Source: Candidatus Equinaster intestinalis
GTDB lineage: Bacteria; Bacillota_A; Clostridia; Oscillospirales; Acutalibacteraceae
Reading direction: 5' to 3'
Length of the DNA stretch: 8,266 nucleotides
NCBI GenBank assembly: GCA_018065375.1
Contig: JAGHTJ010000055.1
Span: forward strand, 1-8,266
This document shows, piece by piece, positions 1 through 6,518 of the stretch. The position numbers and the translations under genes are program-made. Position 1 is the first letter of the stretch. Each line of letters begins with the position of its first letter. The notes under the pieces are model-generated. The model made no database searches. It saw nothing but the letters and a program-made list of their open reading frames with translations, and was not told the origin of the DNA.

Positions 1-2
1 CT

Positions 3-380
3 ATAATGATATGTTTTTGTAGTTGCGGTCCGGATGTAAAGTTCATCGGCGGTTCCGCTAAAACCTCACCAAGTGCTGAAGACATTGAAAATGATGAAGC
101 CAGATATGTTAATTTAGATGTAGAAATTACCGGCAAAGTTAAAAAGATATCAACTAGCAAGAGTTATGATTATTTTAGTGAGAAAAAGATTGTGTGGCTT
201 AACCTCGAAGATGGAGATAATACATGGAGCGTTTTGGCGCCTGAATCGGATAGTAGTATCGAAAATATTTATGTTGGCAACAAGATATGGGCAAAAGGCA
301 AATGTCATGGGGCAATCAAAGACACGGACGGAAACATTGCTGTTCAAATTTATGCTGAAGAAATTACAAAAGTAAATTAG
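3..380 (+). CDS. Partial small protein with probable OB-fold (tRNA_anti-like), possible lipoprotein
   Basis: The frame is open to the left edge of the window, so the true start is probably upstream; an ATG at 6 is the first visible start but has no room for a ribosome binding site. The visible N-terminus is short, hydrophobic and cysteine-rich (ICFCSCG). This could be the end of a lipoprotein signal peptide with the second or third Cys as the lipidated residue, though it is a poor match to a classical lipobox. A polar, acidic spacer follows, then about 85 residues of alternating beta-type segments (VNLDVEITGKV, IVWLNLEDG, WSVLAP, GNKIWAKGKC, AVQIYAEEI). This pattern resembles the OB-fold family called tRNA_anti-like, often found in small exported proteins of unknown role. 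It is more AT-rich than the operon downstream, has no visible terminator after it, and is probably a separate transcription unit. Function is unknown; the fold assignment is by pattern only. Confidence 0.6.
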   Translation: MMICFCSCGPDVKFIGGSAKTSPSAEDIENDEARYVNLDVEITGKVKKISTSKSYDYFSEKKIVWLNLEDGDNTWSVLAPESDSSIENIYVGNKIWAKGKCHGAIKDTDGNIAVQIYAEEITKVN

Positions 381-448
381 GAATAGAGTATCAGCATAAA
401 AGAAATTCAATAAAAAACGCAAAGAATTTCAAAAAAACACAAAACCCC

Positions 449-477
449 TTGCATTTTTTGTTTTAATATGTTATACT
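449..477 (+). promoter_or_regulatory. SigA-type promoter of the rimP-nusA-infB operon
   Basis: A -35 box TTGCAT (449-454) and a -10 box TATACT (472-477) are separated by exactly 17 bp. They match the consensus TTGACA/TATAAT at 4 of 6 and 5 of 6 positions. The spacer is T-rich. The expected transcription start is near 484, giving a leader of about 70 nt before the rimP ATG. It is the only convincing promoter upstream of the nine closely packed genes, so it probably drives them all. Confidence 0.8.
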
Positions 478-498
478 TGACACAGAATAAGGATTAGG

Positions 499-533
499 AG
501 TAAAGAGTAGGTTATGCCTGCTCTTTACTTTTT
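499..533 (+). terminator. Leader hairpin with T run, candidate NusA-dependent attenuator
   Basis: The arms 499-511 and 517-529 form a 13-bp stem with one G-U pair (T508 with G520) and a 5-nt loop (TTATG). The lower stem is mostly A-T, and the top is closed by two G-C pairs. T529 to T533 form a short T run broken by G534. A stable stem with a weak U tract is the kind of terminator that depends on NusA stimulation. It lies between the promoter and rimP, so it would attenuate the operon. It could also stop read-through from the upstream gene, which has no terminator of its own. Confidence 0.6.
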
Positions 534-542
534 GTAAAGATT

Positions 543-550
543 GGAAGTGA
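543..550 (+). promoter_or_regulatory. Ribosome binding site deciding the rimP start
   Basis: GGAAGTGA pairs well with the 16S anti-Shine-Dalgarno end and lies 5 nt before the ATG at 556. A TTG at 541 is in frame but has no such site upstream and would place this site inside the gene. The ATG is therefore preferred. Confidence 0.7.
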
Positions 551-555
551 AGCAA

Positions 556-1011
556 ATGGCAGGCGTATCGGAAAAGGTTTATGCGCTTTTAAAGGAGCCG
601 ATAGAACAAACGGGGATAACCCTTTGGGACGTTAAATTTGTAAAAGAGGGCGCGTCTTATTTTCTGCGGGTTTTCATTGACAGGGAAGAAGGCATCGGTA
701 TTGACGAATGCACCGATATAACCCACCTTATAAACCCTATAATTGATGAGGCGGACCCGATTGAAAACTCATATTATCTTGAGGTTTGCTCCTGCGGTTT
801 AGAGCGAGAGCTTACACGCGATTGGCATTTTGAAAAAATGCTCGGCAGAGCCGTAAAGCTTAAGCTTTATAAGGCGCTGAACGGTCAAAAACAATTCGCC
901 GGAATACTCAAAAGTTATGACGGCGGCGTTTTGGTTGAGAATGAAAACGGAGAAATCTATTTTGAAAAAAAGGATTTTTCGGCAGTAGTTCTTGACGATA
1001 TAGATTTTTAA
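556..1011 (+). CDS. rimP: Ribosome maturation factor RimP
   Basis: RimP binds the free 30S subunit in the cytoplasm and assists its late assembly, notably around ribosomal protein S12. The product is 151 aa from the ATG at 556, the usual size of the family. The N-terminal alpha/beta domain (about 1-85) shows the family patterns L-RVFID (37-42), a GIGIDECTDITHLI helix start (46-59) and DPIENSYYLEV (67-77). These run into a segment reading CSCGLERELTRDWHF (78-92), where the family more often reads SSPGL-R-L. The C-terminal SH3-like barrel (about 95-151) includes GRAVKLKLY and the turn YDGGVLVENENGE. It is the first gene of the operon, next to nusA as in most bacteria. The start is set by the GGAAGTGA site 5 nt upstream. 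Identification is secure; the odd CSCG does not break the fold pattern. Confidence 0.96.
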   Translation: MAGVSEKVYALLKEPIEQTGITLWDVKFVKEGASYFLRVFIDREEGIGIDECTDITHLINPIIDEADPIENSYYLEVCSCGLERELTRDWHFEKMLGRAVKLKLYKALNGQKQFAGILKSYDGGVLVENENGEIYFEKKDFSAVVLDDIDF

Positions 1012-1036
1012 ATAAATTTCGGAGGTAAAACGGAAA

Positions 1037-2107
1037 ATGAATAAGGACACTAAAGAATTTTTTGCAGCACTTAAAATGATGGAGGAGGAAAAGGGAGTTC
1101 CCCAGGAATTCCTCGCCGAGAAGATAGCAAACGCCATTGTGGTTGCGCTTCGTAAGGATTACGGCGGCAGAGACATTGTAACCTGCACGATAGACCCCAA
1201 GAAGATGGTCTTCGCCGTTACGGTAAGAAAAGAGATAGTAGACGAGGTTACCGACCCGGTTTCACAGATTTTAAAAGAAGAAGCGGTTGCTTTAAAATCA
1301 AAATCCATTGAAGACGGTTTTGTAGACATCAAGCTTGATACAAAGCAGTTCGGCAGAATAGTTGCTCAAACGGCAAAGCACGTTATCCGTCAGGGTATCA
1401 GAGAGGCCGAGCACGGTCAAACTTTGGCAGAATTCCAAAACCACAACCGCGAGCTTCTTACTGCTACCGTTCAGCAGATTGATGCCAAAACCGGCAATGC
1501 AACGGTTACTATAGGCAAAACCGAAACCATGCTGCCCAAGCTTGAGCAGGTTCCGGGCGAGGAGCTTCGCGAGGGCGACCTCATTAAGGTTTATGTAGTT
1601 GATGTAAAGGAAACCGAAAAGGGCCCCAAGATTATGATTTCACGTACCCATTCGGGACTTGTTCGCCGTCTTTTTGAGACCGAGGTTCCCGAGATTTTTG
1701 ACGGTACCATTGAAATCAAGGCTATTTCACGTCAGGCAGGCGCGCGTACCAAAATTGCAGTATACACCGCAAATACCGAAATTGACCCGGTTGGTGCCTG
1801 CATAGGTCAGAGGGGCGCGAGAGTAAACAATATAGTTGAAGAGCTCGGCGGCGAAAAGATAGACATTGTAAAATACAGTGACGACCCCGCCGCATTTATC
1901 GGTGAGGCACTTTCTCCCGCAAAGGTTGTTTCGGTTGAGATTTTAAGCGAAAATCCCAAGTCCTGCAAGGTTACCGTACCCGATTCACAGTTATCCCTTG
2001 CAATCGGCAATAAGGGACAAAACGCAAAACTCGCCGCAAAGCTTACGGGCTGGAAGATAGATATACGTCCCGAAAGCGGATTTTACGGTGAAGATACAGA
2101 GGAATAA
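1037..2107 (+). CDS. nusA: Transcription termination/antitermination protein NusA
   Basis: NusA binds RNA polymerase near the RNA exit channel and promotes pausing, hairpin-dependent termination and, in complexes, antitermination. The product is 356 aa. The N-terminal polymerase-binding domain spans about 1-125 and contains the EKIANAIVVALRKDY helix (28-42). An S1 domain follows (about 138-203), then KH1 with IGQRG (256-260) and KH2 with IGNKGQ (323-328), ending at DIRPES (342-347) plus a short acidic tail. The C-terminal acidic repeats of proteobacterial NusA are absent, as expected in Firmicutes. A GGAGGT site at 1021-1026 precedes the ATG by 10 nt, and the gap from rimP is 25 nt. The gene probably regulates itself through the hairpin in the operon leader (inference from position and from B. 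subtilis). Nothing appears broken or missing. Confidence 0.98.
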   Translation: MNKDTKEFFAALKMMEEEKGVPQEFLAEKIANAIVVALRKDYGGRDIVTCTIDPKKMVFAVTVRKEIVDEVTDPVSQILKEEAVALKSKSIEDGFVDIKLDTKQFGRIVAQTAKHVIRQGIREAEHGQTLAEFQNHNRELLTATVQQIDAKTGNATVTIGKTETMLPKLEQVPGEELREGDLIKVYVVDVKETEKGPKIMISRTHSGLVRRLFETEVPEIFDGTIEIKAISRQAGARTKIAVYTANTEIDPVGACIGQRGARVNNIVEELGGEKIDIVKYSDDPAAFIGEALSPAKVVSVEILSENPKSCKVTVPDSQLSLAIGNKGQNAKLAAKLTGWKIDIRPESGFYGEDTEE

Positions 2108-2109
2108 TA

Positions 2110-2376
2110 ATGCCTAAAAAAATACCGGTTCGTACCTGTGTGGGTTGCAACGAGGCAAAACCGAAAAGTGAATTTATAAGGGTTGTTCGTACACCGGGTG
2201 GCGAAATAATTTTAGATTTCACGGGCAAGGCAAACGGCAGAGGCGCATATATCTGTAAGGATATTAAATGCCTTTTAAAGGCGGAAAAGTCCAAAAGGCT
2301 TGACCGTACCTTCGGTCTTACCGTTGAAAACGAGGTTTACAGAAAACTTGAAAAGGAAATAGCAAATGGACAGTAA
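2110..2376 (+). CDS. rnpM: RNase P modulator RnpM (YlxR, DUF448)
   Basis: This 88-aa protein belongs to the YlxR family (DUF448), recently renamed RnpM because the B. subtilis member binds RNase P RNA and modulates its activity. The hallmarks are present: RTCVGC (8-13) near the N-terminus, FIRVVRTPGG (22-31), and GRGAYIC (43-49) followed by a basic helix. Four cysteines (10, 13, 49 and 54) could form a metal site, but this is only a possibility because they are not invariant in the family. It starts 2 nt after the nusA stop, with AGAGGA at 2098-2103 as ribosome binding site 6 nt from the ATG. It lies between nusA and the L7Ae-like gene, which is its standard place in Firmicutes. Assignment is firm; the molecular role in this organism is inferred. 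Confidence 0.93.
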   Translation: MPKKIPVRTCVGCNEAKPKSEFIRVVRTPGGEIILDFTGKANGRGAYICKDIKCLLKAEKSKRLDRTFGLTVENEVYRKLEKEIANGQ

Positions 2377-2713
2377 GCTTAAAACCTATCTGGGTTTTGC
2401 TTCAAAGGCCGGTAAACTGCTTTTCGGTATGGCAAAGGCGGCAGAGTCGGCAAAGAGGGGTAAAACCGGGCTAATCGTTTATGCTTCCGATATTTCGCCC
2501 AAAAGCCAAAAGGAATTGCTTTTTACGGCGAAGCAGTATAATGTGCAGGCGATGTTGTTGCCCTGCACCACAGATGAGCTCGAAAATGCAACCGGCAGAA
2601 AGGGCTCTGTAATATCGGTTGAGGACGATTCATTTGCAAAGGCCGTAAAAGAGCGGCTCAACAGTATTAAAGAAAATCAGGAGGGAACCTGCGATGGAAA
2701 AATACAAAATTAG
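2366..2713 (+). CDS. rplGA: L7Ae/L30e-family RNA-binding protein (YlxQ/RplGA)
   Basis: This 115-aa protein of the ribosomal L7Ae/L30e/S12e/Gadd45 family is expected to bind kink-turn or similar RNA. The B. subtilis counterpart YlxQ (RplGA) is encoded at the same place but its role is not settled. Visible family features are [13 protein letters not shown] (9-21), the strand and turn LIVYASDIS (36-44), and the downstream helix with KELLFTAKQ (49-57). A hydrophilic tail of about 15 residues after residue 100 makes it slightly longer than YlxQ. Part of that tail is encoded by the overlap with infB. The ATG overlaps the end of rnpM by 11 nt, with AAAAGGA at 2351-2357 as ribosome binding site, which suggests coupled translation. 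The family is confidently recognised; the target RNA cannot be named. Confidence 0.9.
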   Translation: MDSKLKTYLGFASKAGKLLFGMAKAAESAKRGKTGLIVYASDISPKSQKELLFTAKQYNVQAMLLPCTTDELENATGRKGSVISVEDDSFAKAVKERLNSIKENQEGTCDGKIQN

Positions 2714-5171
2714 TGATGCAGCAAAGGATTTTAACATTACTTCAAAAGAGCTCGTGGCTATTCTTGAAGAAAAAACCGGTGAGGCAAAGAAAACATCTGC
2801 TTCTTTGGTACCGGGCGAAATTGATATTCTTTTCGCAGTTATGACCGATGCTCACCAGGTAAAGAGCTTTGATGAGTATTTTGCAACAGGAGAAACCGCA
2901 AGAAAGAATGCCGCCGAAAAGAGAAAGGCGGATAAGGATAAAAAGCTTGCCGAGCAGATGGCAATACTCGAGCAGTTAAAGGCGGCGGCGCAGGCCGAGG
3001 AAAAGGCTAAACAAGAGGCAGAAAAGCCCAAAAAGCCCGCCGAAAAGGCCGAGAAAAAAGCCGAGCCCCAAAAGGCAGAGAAAAAGCCCGAGGCTCGCCC
3101 GGCAGATAAAAAGCCGGAGCCTAAAAAGGTGCCCGATGAGCCCCTGGTTGCTCCGCCTAAAAAGCAAAAGGTCGGCGGTGCCGCACCTAACAGAGGACCT
3201 GCTCAAATACGCCGTGTTGATACACGTACCGTTCAGGTCGATATGGATAAATACAACGAAAAATATGAAAATATCGCTCCTGCAAACTCGATGAAGGATA
3301 ACTATTCGAGAAAGCAGAAGATTAAGCAGAAATCCCAGGATTATCGCCGTCCGCAGGGTGTAAAGCGCGAAACAGAGGCTGATAAGCTTCGCCGTTTACA
3401 GCTTGAAAAAATCAAGAAAACTCCCATTACCGTTACGGTAGGCGAGGAGATAACGGTAGGCGAGCTTGCCGCCGCTTTAAAGAAAACTGCGGCAGAGGTT
3501 ATAAAAGAGCTTATGAAGCTCGGTATGATGGCAACCGTAAATCAGGTTATTGATTACGATACCGCCGAAATAGTTGTTACCGAAATGGGGGCAAAAATCC
3601 AGAAAGCGGTTGTTGTTACCATTGAGGAGCAGATTATGGACGAAACCGAGGATACCGAGGAAAACCTCAAGCCCAGAGACCCCGTAGTAGTAGTTATGGG
3701 CCACGTTGACCACGGCAAAACCTCCCTTCTTGATGCTATCCGCGATACCGCAGTTACCGATACCGAGGCCGGCGGTATAACCCAGGCTATCGGTGCTTAC
3801 AGAGTAAACTGTAAGGGTCAGGATATAACCTTCCTCGATACTCCCGGACACGCCGCATTTACTGCAATGCGTCAGCGCGGAGCGATGGCAACCGATATTG
3901 CCGTGCTCGTTGTTGCGGCGGACGATGGTATTATGCCCCAAACCATTGAGGCAATAAGCCACGCCAAGGCGGCAAACGTTCAGATAATAGTAGCCATCAA
4001 TAAGATGGATAAACCCGAAGCCAATCCCGATAGAATTATGCAGCAGCTCACCGAGCATTCACTCGTTCCCGAGGAATGGGGCGGCGATGTTATCTGCGTA
4101 CCGGTTTCGGCAAAAACACATCAGGGCATTGATAAATTGCTCGAAAGCATTTTGCTTGTTGCCGAAATGATGGAGCTCAAGGCAAATCCCGATAGAAGAG
4201 CCAAGGGCGTTGTTATTGAAGCAAGACTCGATAAGGGCAGAGGACCTATCGCAACACTTCTCGTTCAAAACGGTACTCTCCGTTCCGGGGATATTATCGT
4301 TGCGGGAACATCGGTCGGCAGAGTTCGTGTAATGACCAACGAAAACGGCAAGAAGCTAAAGGAAGCCGGTCCGGCAGTTCCGGTTGAAATTTCGGGACTT
4401 GACGAAACCCCGAGCGCAGGCGATAACTTCGATGCAGTATCCGATGAGCGTCTTGCGCGTCAGCTCGTTGAGCAGAGAAAGCAGAAGGCCAAAGAAGAAA
4501 TATTCAATTCGAAACAAAAGGTTACACTCGATAACCTCTTTGAGCAACTCCACGAGGGAGACCTTAAGGAGCTGAATATCATCGTAAAGGCTGATGTTCA
4601 GGGCTCGGTTGAGGCAGTAAAGGAAAGCCTTGAAAAGCTCTCAAATGATGAGGTAAGAGTAAAGGTTATCCACGGTGCAGTGGGTGCTGTAAACGAGTCG
4701 GACGTAGTTTTGGCGCAGACCTCGGGAGCCATTGTAGTAGGCTTTAATGTTCGTCCCGATGCGGTAGCCAAGGAGCTTGCCGAGCGTGACGGCGTTGATG
4801 TTCGCCTCTACCGTGTAATTTATAACTGCATCGAGGAAATCGAGGCGGCTATGAAGGGTATGCTCGCACCCAAGTACAGAGAGGTTATTCTCGGTACCGT
4901 TGAGGTCAGAAACACCTATAAGATTTCGGGTGTAGGCACTATTGCCGGCGCCTATGTTACCGATGGTAAGGTTATCCGCTCTGCACAGATAAGGGTTGTA
5001 AGAGACGGTATAGTTTTGGCAGAAGATGCCATTGATTCTCTGCGCCGCTTTAAGGACGATGTTAAGGAAGTAGCCCAGGGCTATGAATGCGGTATCGGTC
5101 TGGAGAGATTCAGCGATATTAAAGAGGGCGATATTTTCGAGGCATTCATTATGGAGGAATATAAGGACTGA
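2694..5171 (+). CDS. infB: Translation initiation factor IF-2
   Basis: IF-2 is the GTPase that brings fMet-tRNA to the 30S subunit and drives 50S joining. The 825-aa product has a first IF2_N-like domain (about 1-52) and a charged Lys/Glu/Ala/Pro-rich linker (about 65-160) that looks helical then disordered. A basic stretch (about 170-242) and the second IF2_N domain (about 243-297) follow. The G domain has G1 GHVDHGKT (336-343), G2 GGITQ (360-364), G3 DTPGH (382-386), G4 NKMD (436-439) and G5 SAK (472-474), all intact. After it come domain II (about 505-600), domain III (about 610-725) and the C-terminal fMet-tRNA-binding domain (about 728-825), which includes GTVEVRN and [10 protein letters not shown]. 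The start overlaps the preceding gene by 20 nt and has a very strong AGGAGGG site (2679-2685) 8 nt upstream. Length is normal, and I see no frameshift or lost motif. Confidence 0.99.
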   Translation: MEKYKISDAAKDFNITSKELVAILEEKTGEAKKTSASLVPGEIDILFAVMTDAHQVKSFDEYFATGETARKNAAEKRKADKDKKLAEQMAILEQLKAAAQAEEKAKQEAEKPKKPAEKAEKKAEPQKAEKKPEARPADKKPEPKKVPDEPLVAPPKKQKVGGAAPNRGPAQIRRVDTRTVQVDMDKYNEKYENIAPANSMKDNYSRKQKIKQKSQDYRRPQGVKRETEADKLRRLQLEKIKKTPITVTVGEEITVGELAAALKKTAAEVIKELMKLGMMATVNQVIDYDTAEIVVTEMGAKIQKAVVVTIEEQIMDETEDTEENLKPRDPVVVVMGHVDHGKTSLLDAIRDTAVTDTEAGGITQAIGAYRVNCKGQDITFLDTPGHAAFTAMRQRGAMATDIAVLVVAADDGIMPQTIEAISHAKAANVQIIVAINKMDKPEANPDRIMQQLTEHSLVPEEWGGDVICVPVSAKTHQGIDKLLESILLVAEMMELKANPDRRAKGVVIEARLDKGRGPIATLLVQNGTLRSGDIIVAGTSVGRVRVMTNENGKKLKEAGPAVPVEISGLDETPSAGDNFDAVSDERLARQLVEQRKQKAKEEIFNSKQKVTLDNLFEQLHEGDLKELNIIVKADVQGSVEAVKESLEKLSNDEVRVKVIHGAVGAVNESDVVLAQTSGAIVVGFNVRPDAVAKELAERDGVDVRLYRVIYNCIEEIEAAMKGMLAPKYREVILGTVEVRNTYKISGVGTIAGAYVTDGKVIRSAQIRVVRDGIVLAEDAIDSLRRFKDDVKEVAQGYECGIGLERFSDIKEGDIFEAFIMEEYKD

Positions 5172-5515
5172 TGGCAGGATATAAAATCGGCAGAATAACC
5201 TCCGATATAAAATTGGCGGTTGCTGAAATTCTGCGGGACGTAAAAGACCCGAGAGTGAGCAAGCTTTTAAGTATAGTAAAGGTTGATGTTTCGGGAGACC
5301 TTTCGTATGCAACCATTTACGTAAGCGCAATCGAGGGTAGTGAAAAAACAAAAGAGTCGGTAAAGGCTTTAAAGGGAGCGGCAGGATTTATCCGTCGTGA
5401 GCTCGGCGCACGCCTTTCGCTTCGTAAGGTGCCGGAGCTTCGCTTTGTTGCCGATGATTCGATAGAAAAAAGCACACAGATTTCAAGAATTATTGACTCC
5501 TTTAAAAAGGATTGA
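5171..5515 (+). CDS. rbfA: 30S ribosome-binding factor RbfA
   Basis: RbfA is a single KH-type domain protein that binds the immature 30S subunit near 16S rRNA helix 1 and assists late maturation. The 114-aa product shows all family blocks: an N-terminal helix ending at KDPRV (25-29), the strand pair VDVSGDLSYATIYVS (38-52), FIRRELG (73-79), and RKVPELRFVADDSIE (85-99) before a final helix. Its ATG shares one base with the infB stop (TGATG), so translation is probably coupled by stop-restart. Two sites could assist: AAGGA at 5163-5167 (3 nt away, short) or GGAGGA at 5153-5158 (12 nt, long). It acts on the same particle as RimP and IF-2. The ylxP gene that separates infB from rbfA in B. subtilis is not here. 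Confidence 0.97.
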   Translation: MAGYKIGRITSDIKLAVAEILRDVKDPRVSKLLSIVKVDVSGDLSYATIYVSAIEGSEKTKESVKALKGAAGFIRRELGARLSLRKVPELRFVADDSIEKSTQISRIIDSFKKD

Positions 5516-5518
5516 GGA
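5514..5518 (+). promoter_or_regulatory. Ribosome binding site deciding the nrnA start
   Basis: GAGGA lies 7 nt before a GTG at 5526 and begins within the rbfA stop codon. An in-frame TTG at 5493 lies inside rbfA with no comparable site before it. The residues it would add do not resemble the family N-terminus. The GTG is therefore preferred. Confidence 0.65.
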
Positions 5519-5525
5519 AATTAAA

Positions 5526-6518
5526 GTGGAAAACAACTGTAATCAGCTCAAGCTCGGTGAAGTTTGCAGGTATTTAAAAAAGCATAACGATTATATTATT
5601 TTAACCCACGTATCGCCGGACGGTGATACCTTGGGTTCGGCGTATGCCCTCGCTCTCGCCCTTGTTTCGATGGGAAAGAGGGCATTCGTGGTGTGCAGTG
5701 ACGAAATACCCGCAAAGTACGATTATTTCATAAAGCAGGCAAATTTAAAATCCTTCGATTATAAAACAATCGTAGCCGTTGATGTTGCCGATGCGAAGCT
5801 TCTCGGAAGTCTTTACGAGGATTATTCCGAAAAAATAGAGCTTGCCATTGACCATCATATTTCCAATACACGGTATGCCAAAAATCTCTATCTTGATGCG
5901 TCAGCCTCGGCAACGGCGGAATGTATTTACGAGATAATAAGAAAAATGCGGGTAAAAATAACCCCGCTTATGGCTACCGCACTTTATACCGGAATAATAA
6001 CCGATACGGGTTGCTTCAAGTATTCGAATGTTACTCCAAAAACCCATAAAATAGCGGCGGAGCTTTTCGGCTTCGGCATAGATGCGGCGGATATAAGCCG
6101 CAGAATGTTCGATACCAAATCGAAAGCCTGTATGGAGCTTGAAAAAATGGTGCTTGCCGGTGCAAAATACCTTTTTGATGACCGTTGTATGATGCTCACC
6201 GTAACACTCGATATGCAGGAAAAGTCTCAATGCCGACCGAGTGATTTGGAGGTAATAGCTCCGATTTCACGAAGCGTTGAGGGTGTAAAAATCGGAATTA
6301 CGGTTAAGGAAACCGAAAGGGACGTCTATAAAATTTCTCTGCGCACCTATGAGCCCTTTGATGCTTCCGCGATAGCCCAAAAGCTTGGCGGCGGCGGTCA
6401 TAAGGCGGCGGCAGGCTGTACCGTAAAGGGCGACCTTGATACCGTCTGCAACAAAATCGAAAATGCAGTAGGAGAGGCAATAGCAGAGTATGATAAAGGG
6501 ACTGATATTAGTAAATAA
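5526..6518 (+). CDS. nrnA: DHH/DHHA1 phosphoesterase, NrnA-type oligoribonuclease / pAp phosphatase
   Basis: NrnA-type enzymes degrade RNA or DNA oligonucleotides of a few bases to mononucleotides. Many also hydrolyse 3'-phosphoadenosine 5'-phosphate or the linear dinucleotides left from cyclic-di-nucleotides. From the GTG at 5526 the product has 330 aa. The DHH domain carries the Mn-binding motifs THVSPDGD (27-34; His28, Asp32 and Asp34), VAVDVAD (83-89; Asp86), AIDHH (107-111) and ITDTG (158-162). The DHHA1 domain ends in the substrate-binding glycine motif GGGGHKAAAG (288-297). All expected catalytic residues are present. The gene starts 10 nt after rbfA and overlaps truB by 29 nt, so it is firmly in the operon. 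This rbfA-nrnA-truB order is known from Clostridia and other phyla but not from B. subtilis. Exact substrate preference cannot be read from the sequence. Confidence 0.92.
   Translation: MENNCNQLKLGEVCRYLKKHNDYIILTHVSPDGDTLGSAYALALALVSMGKRAFVVCSDEIPAKYDYFIKQANLKSFDYKTIVAVDVADAKLLGSLYEDYSEKIELAIDHHISNTRYAKNLYLDASASATAECIYEIIRKMRVKITPLMATALYTGIITDTGCFKYSNVTPKTHKIAAELFGFGIDAADISRRMFDTKSKACMELEKMVLAGAKYLFDDRCMMLTVTLDMQEKSQCRPSDLEVIAPISRSVEGVKIGITVKETERDVYKISLRTYEPFDASAIAQKLGGGGHKAAAGCTVKGDLDTVCNKIENAVGEAIAEYDKGTDISK

Larger units (their letters stand above)
484..555 (+). promoter_or_regulatory. rimP-nusA operon 5' leader
   Basis: This is the predicted untranslated leader between the inferred transcription start and the rimP ATG. 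It contains a terminator-like hairpin (499-533), a second hairpin that competes with it (522-540), and the rimP ribosome binding site (543-550). GTAAAGA occurs twice (500-506 and 534-540) and flanks its exact complement TCTTTAC (522-528), so the central element can pair with either copy. In B. subtilis the leader of the equivalent operon is reported to be attenuated by NusA-dependent termination. A comparable role here is inferred from position and structure. Confidence 0.55.

Noticed and set aside
402..430. Inverted repeat GAAATTC / GAATTTC with a 15-nt A-rich loop
   Set aside because: The stem is only 7 bp with one G-C pair at each end, the loop is large, and A residues rather than T follow it. 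It is not a credible terminator and probably reflects AT-rich composition.
477..506. Perfect -35 hexamer TTGACA at 477-482 overlapping the end of the -10 box
   Set aside because: The best -10 at a fitting distance is TAAAGA (501-506) with an 18-bp spacer and only 3 of 6 matches, and it lies in the hairpin arm. The 449-477 promoter is far better.
541..555. TTG at 541 as rimP start (5 extra residues)
   Set aside because: It has no ribosome binding site upstream, and the strong GGAAGTGA element lies between it and the ATG at 556.
3477..4058. Long open frame on the minus strand, antisense to infB
   Set aside because: It lies wholly within the well-identified infB and has a Cys/Gly/Asn/His-rich composition typical of a reverse-frame shadow. 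It shows no family motif.
2694..5171. Internal start giving a shorter IF-2 form, as in some bacteria
   Set aside because: I saw no in-frame internal ATG or GTG with a clear ribosome binding site in the linker region, so it cannot be supported from sequence.
4641..5351. Long minus-strand open frame across the end of infB and into rbfA
   Set aside because: It overlaps two certain genes on the other strand, resembles no known protein, and is explained by codon bias of the coding strand.
5493..5525. TTG at 5493 as nrnA start
   Set aside because: It is inside rbfA without a ribosome binding site, and the extra residues are not family-like. GTG at 5526 has GAGGA 7 nt upstream.
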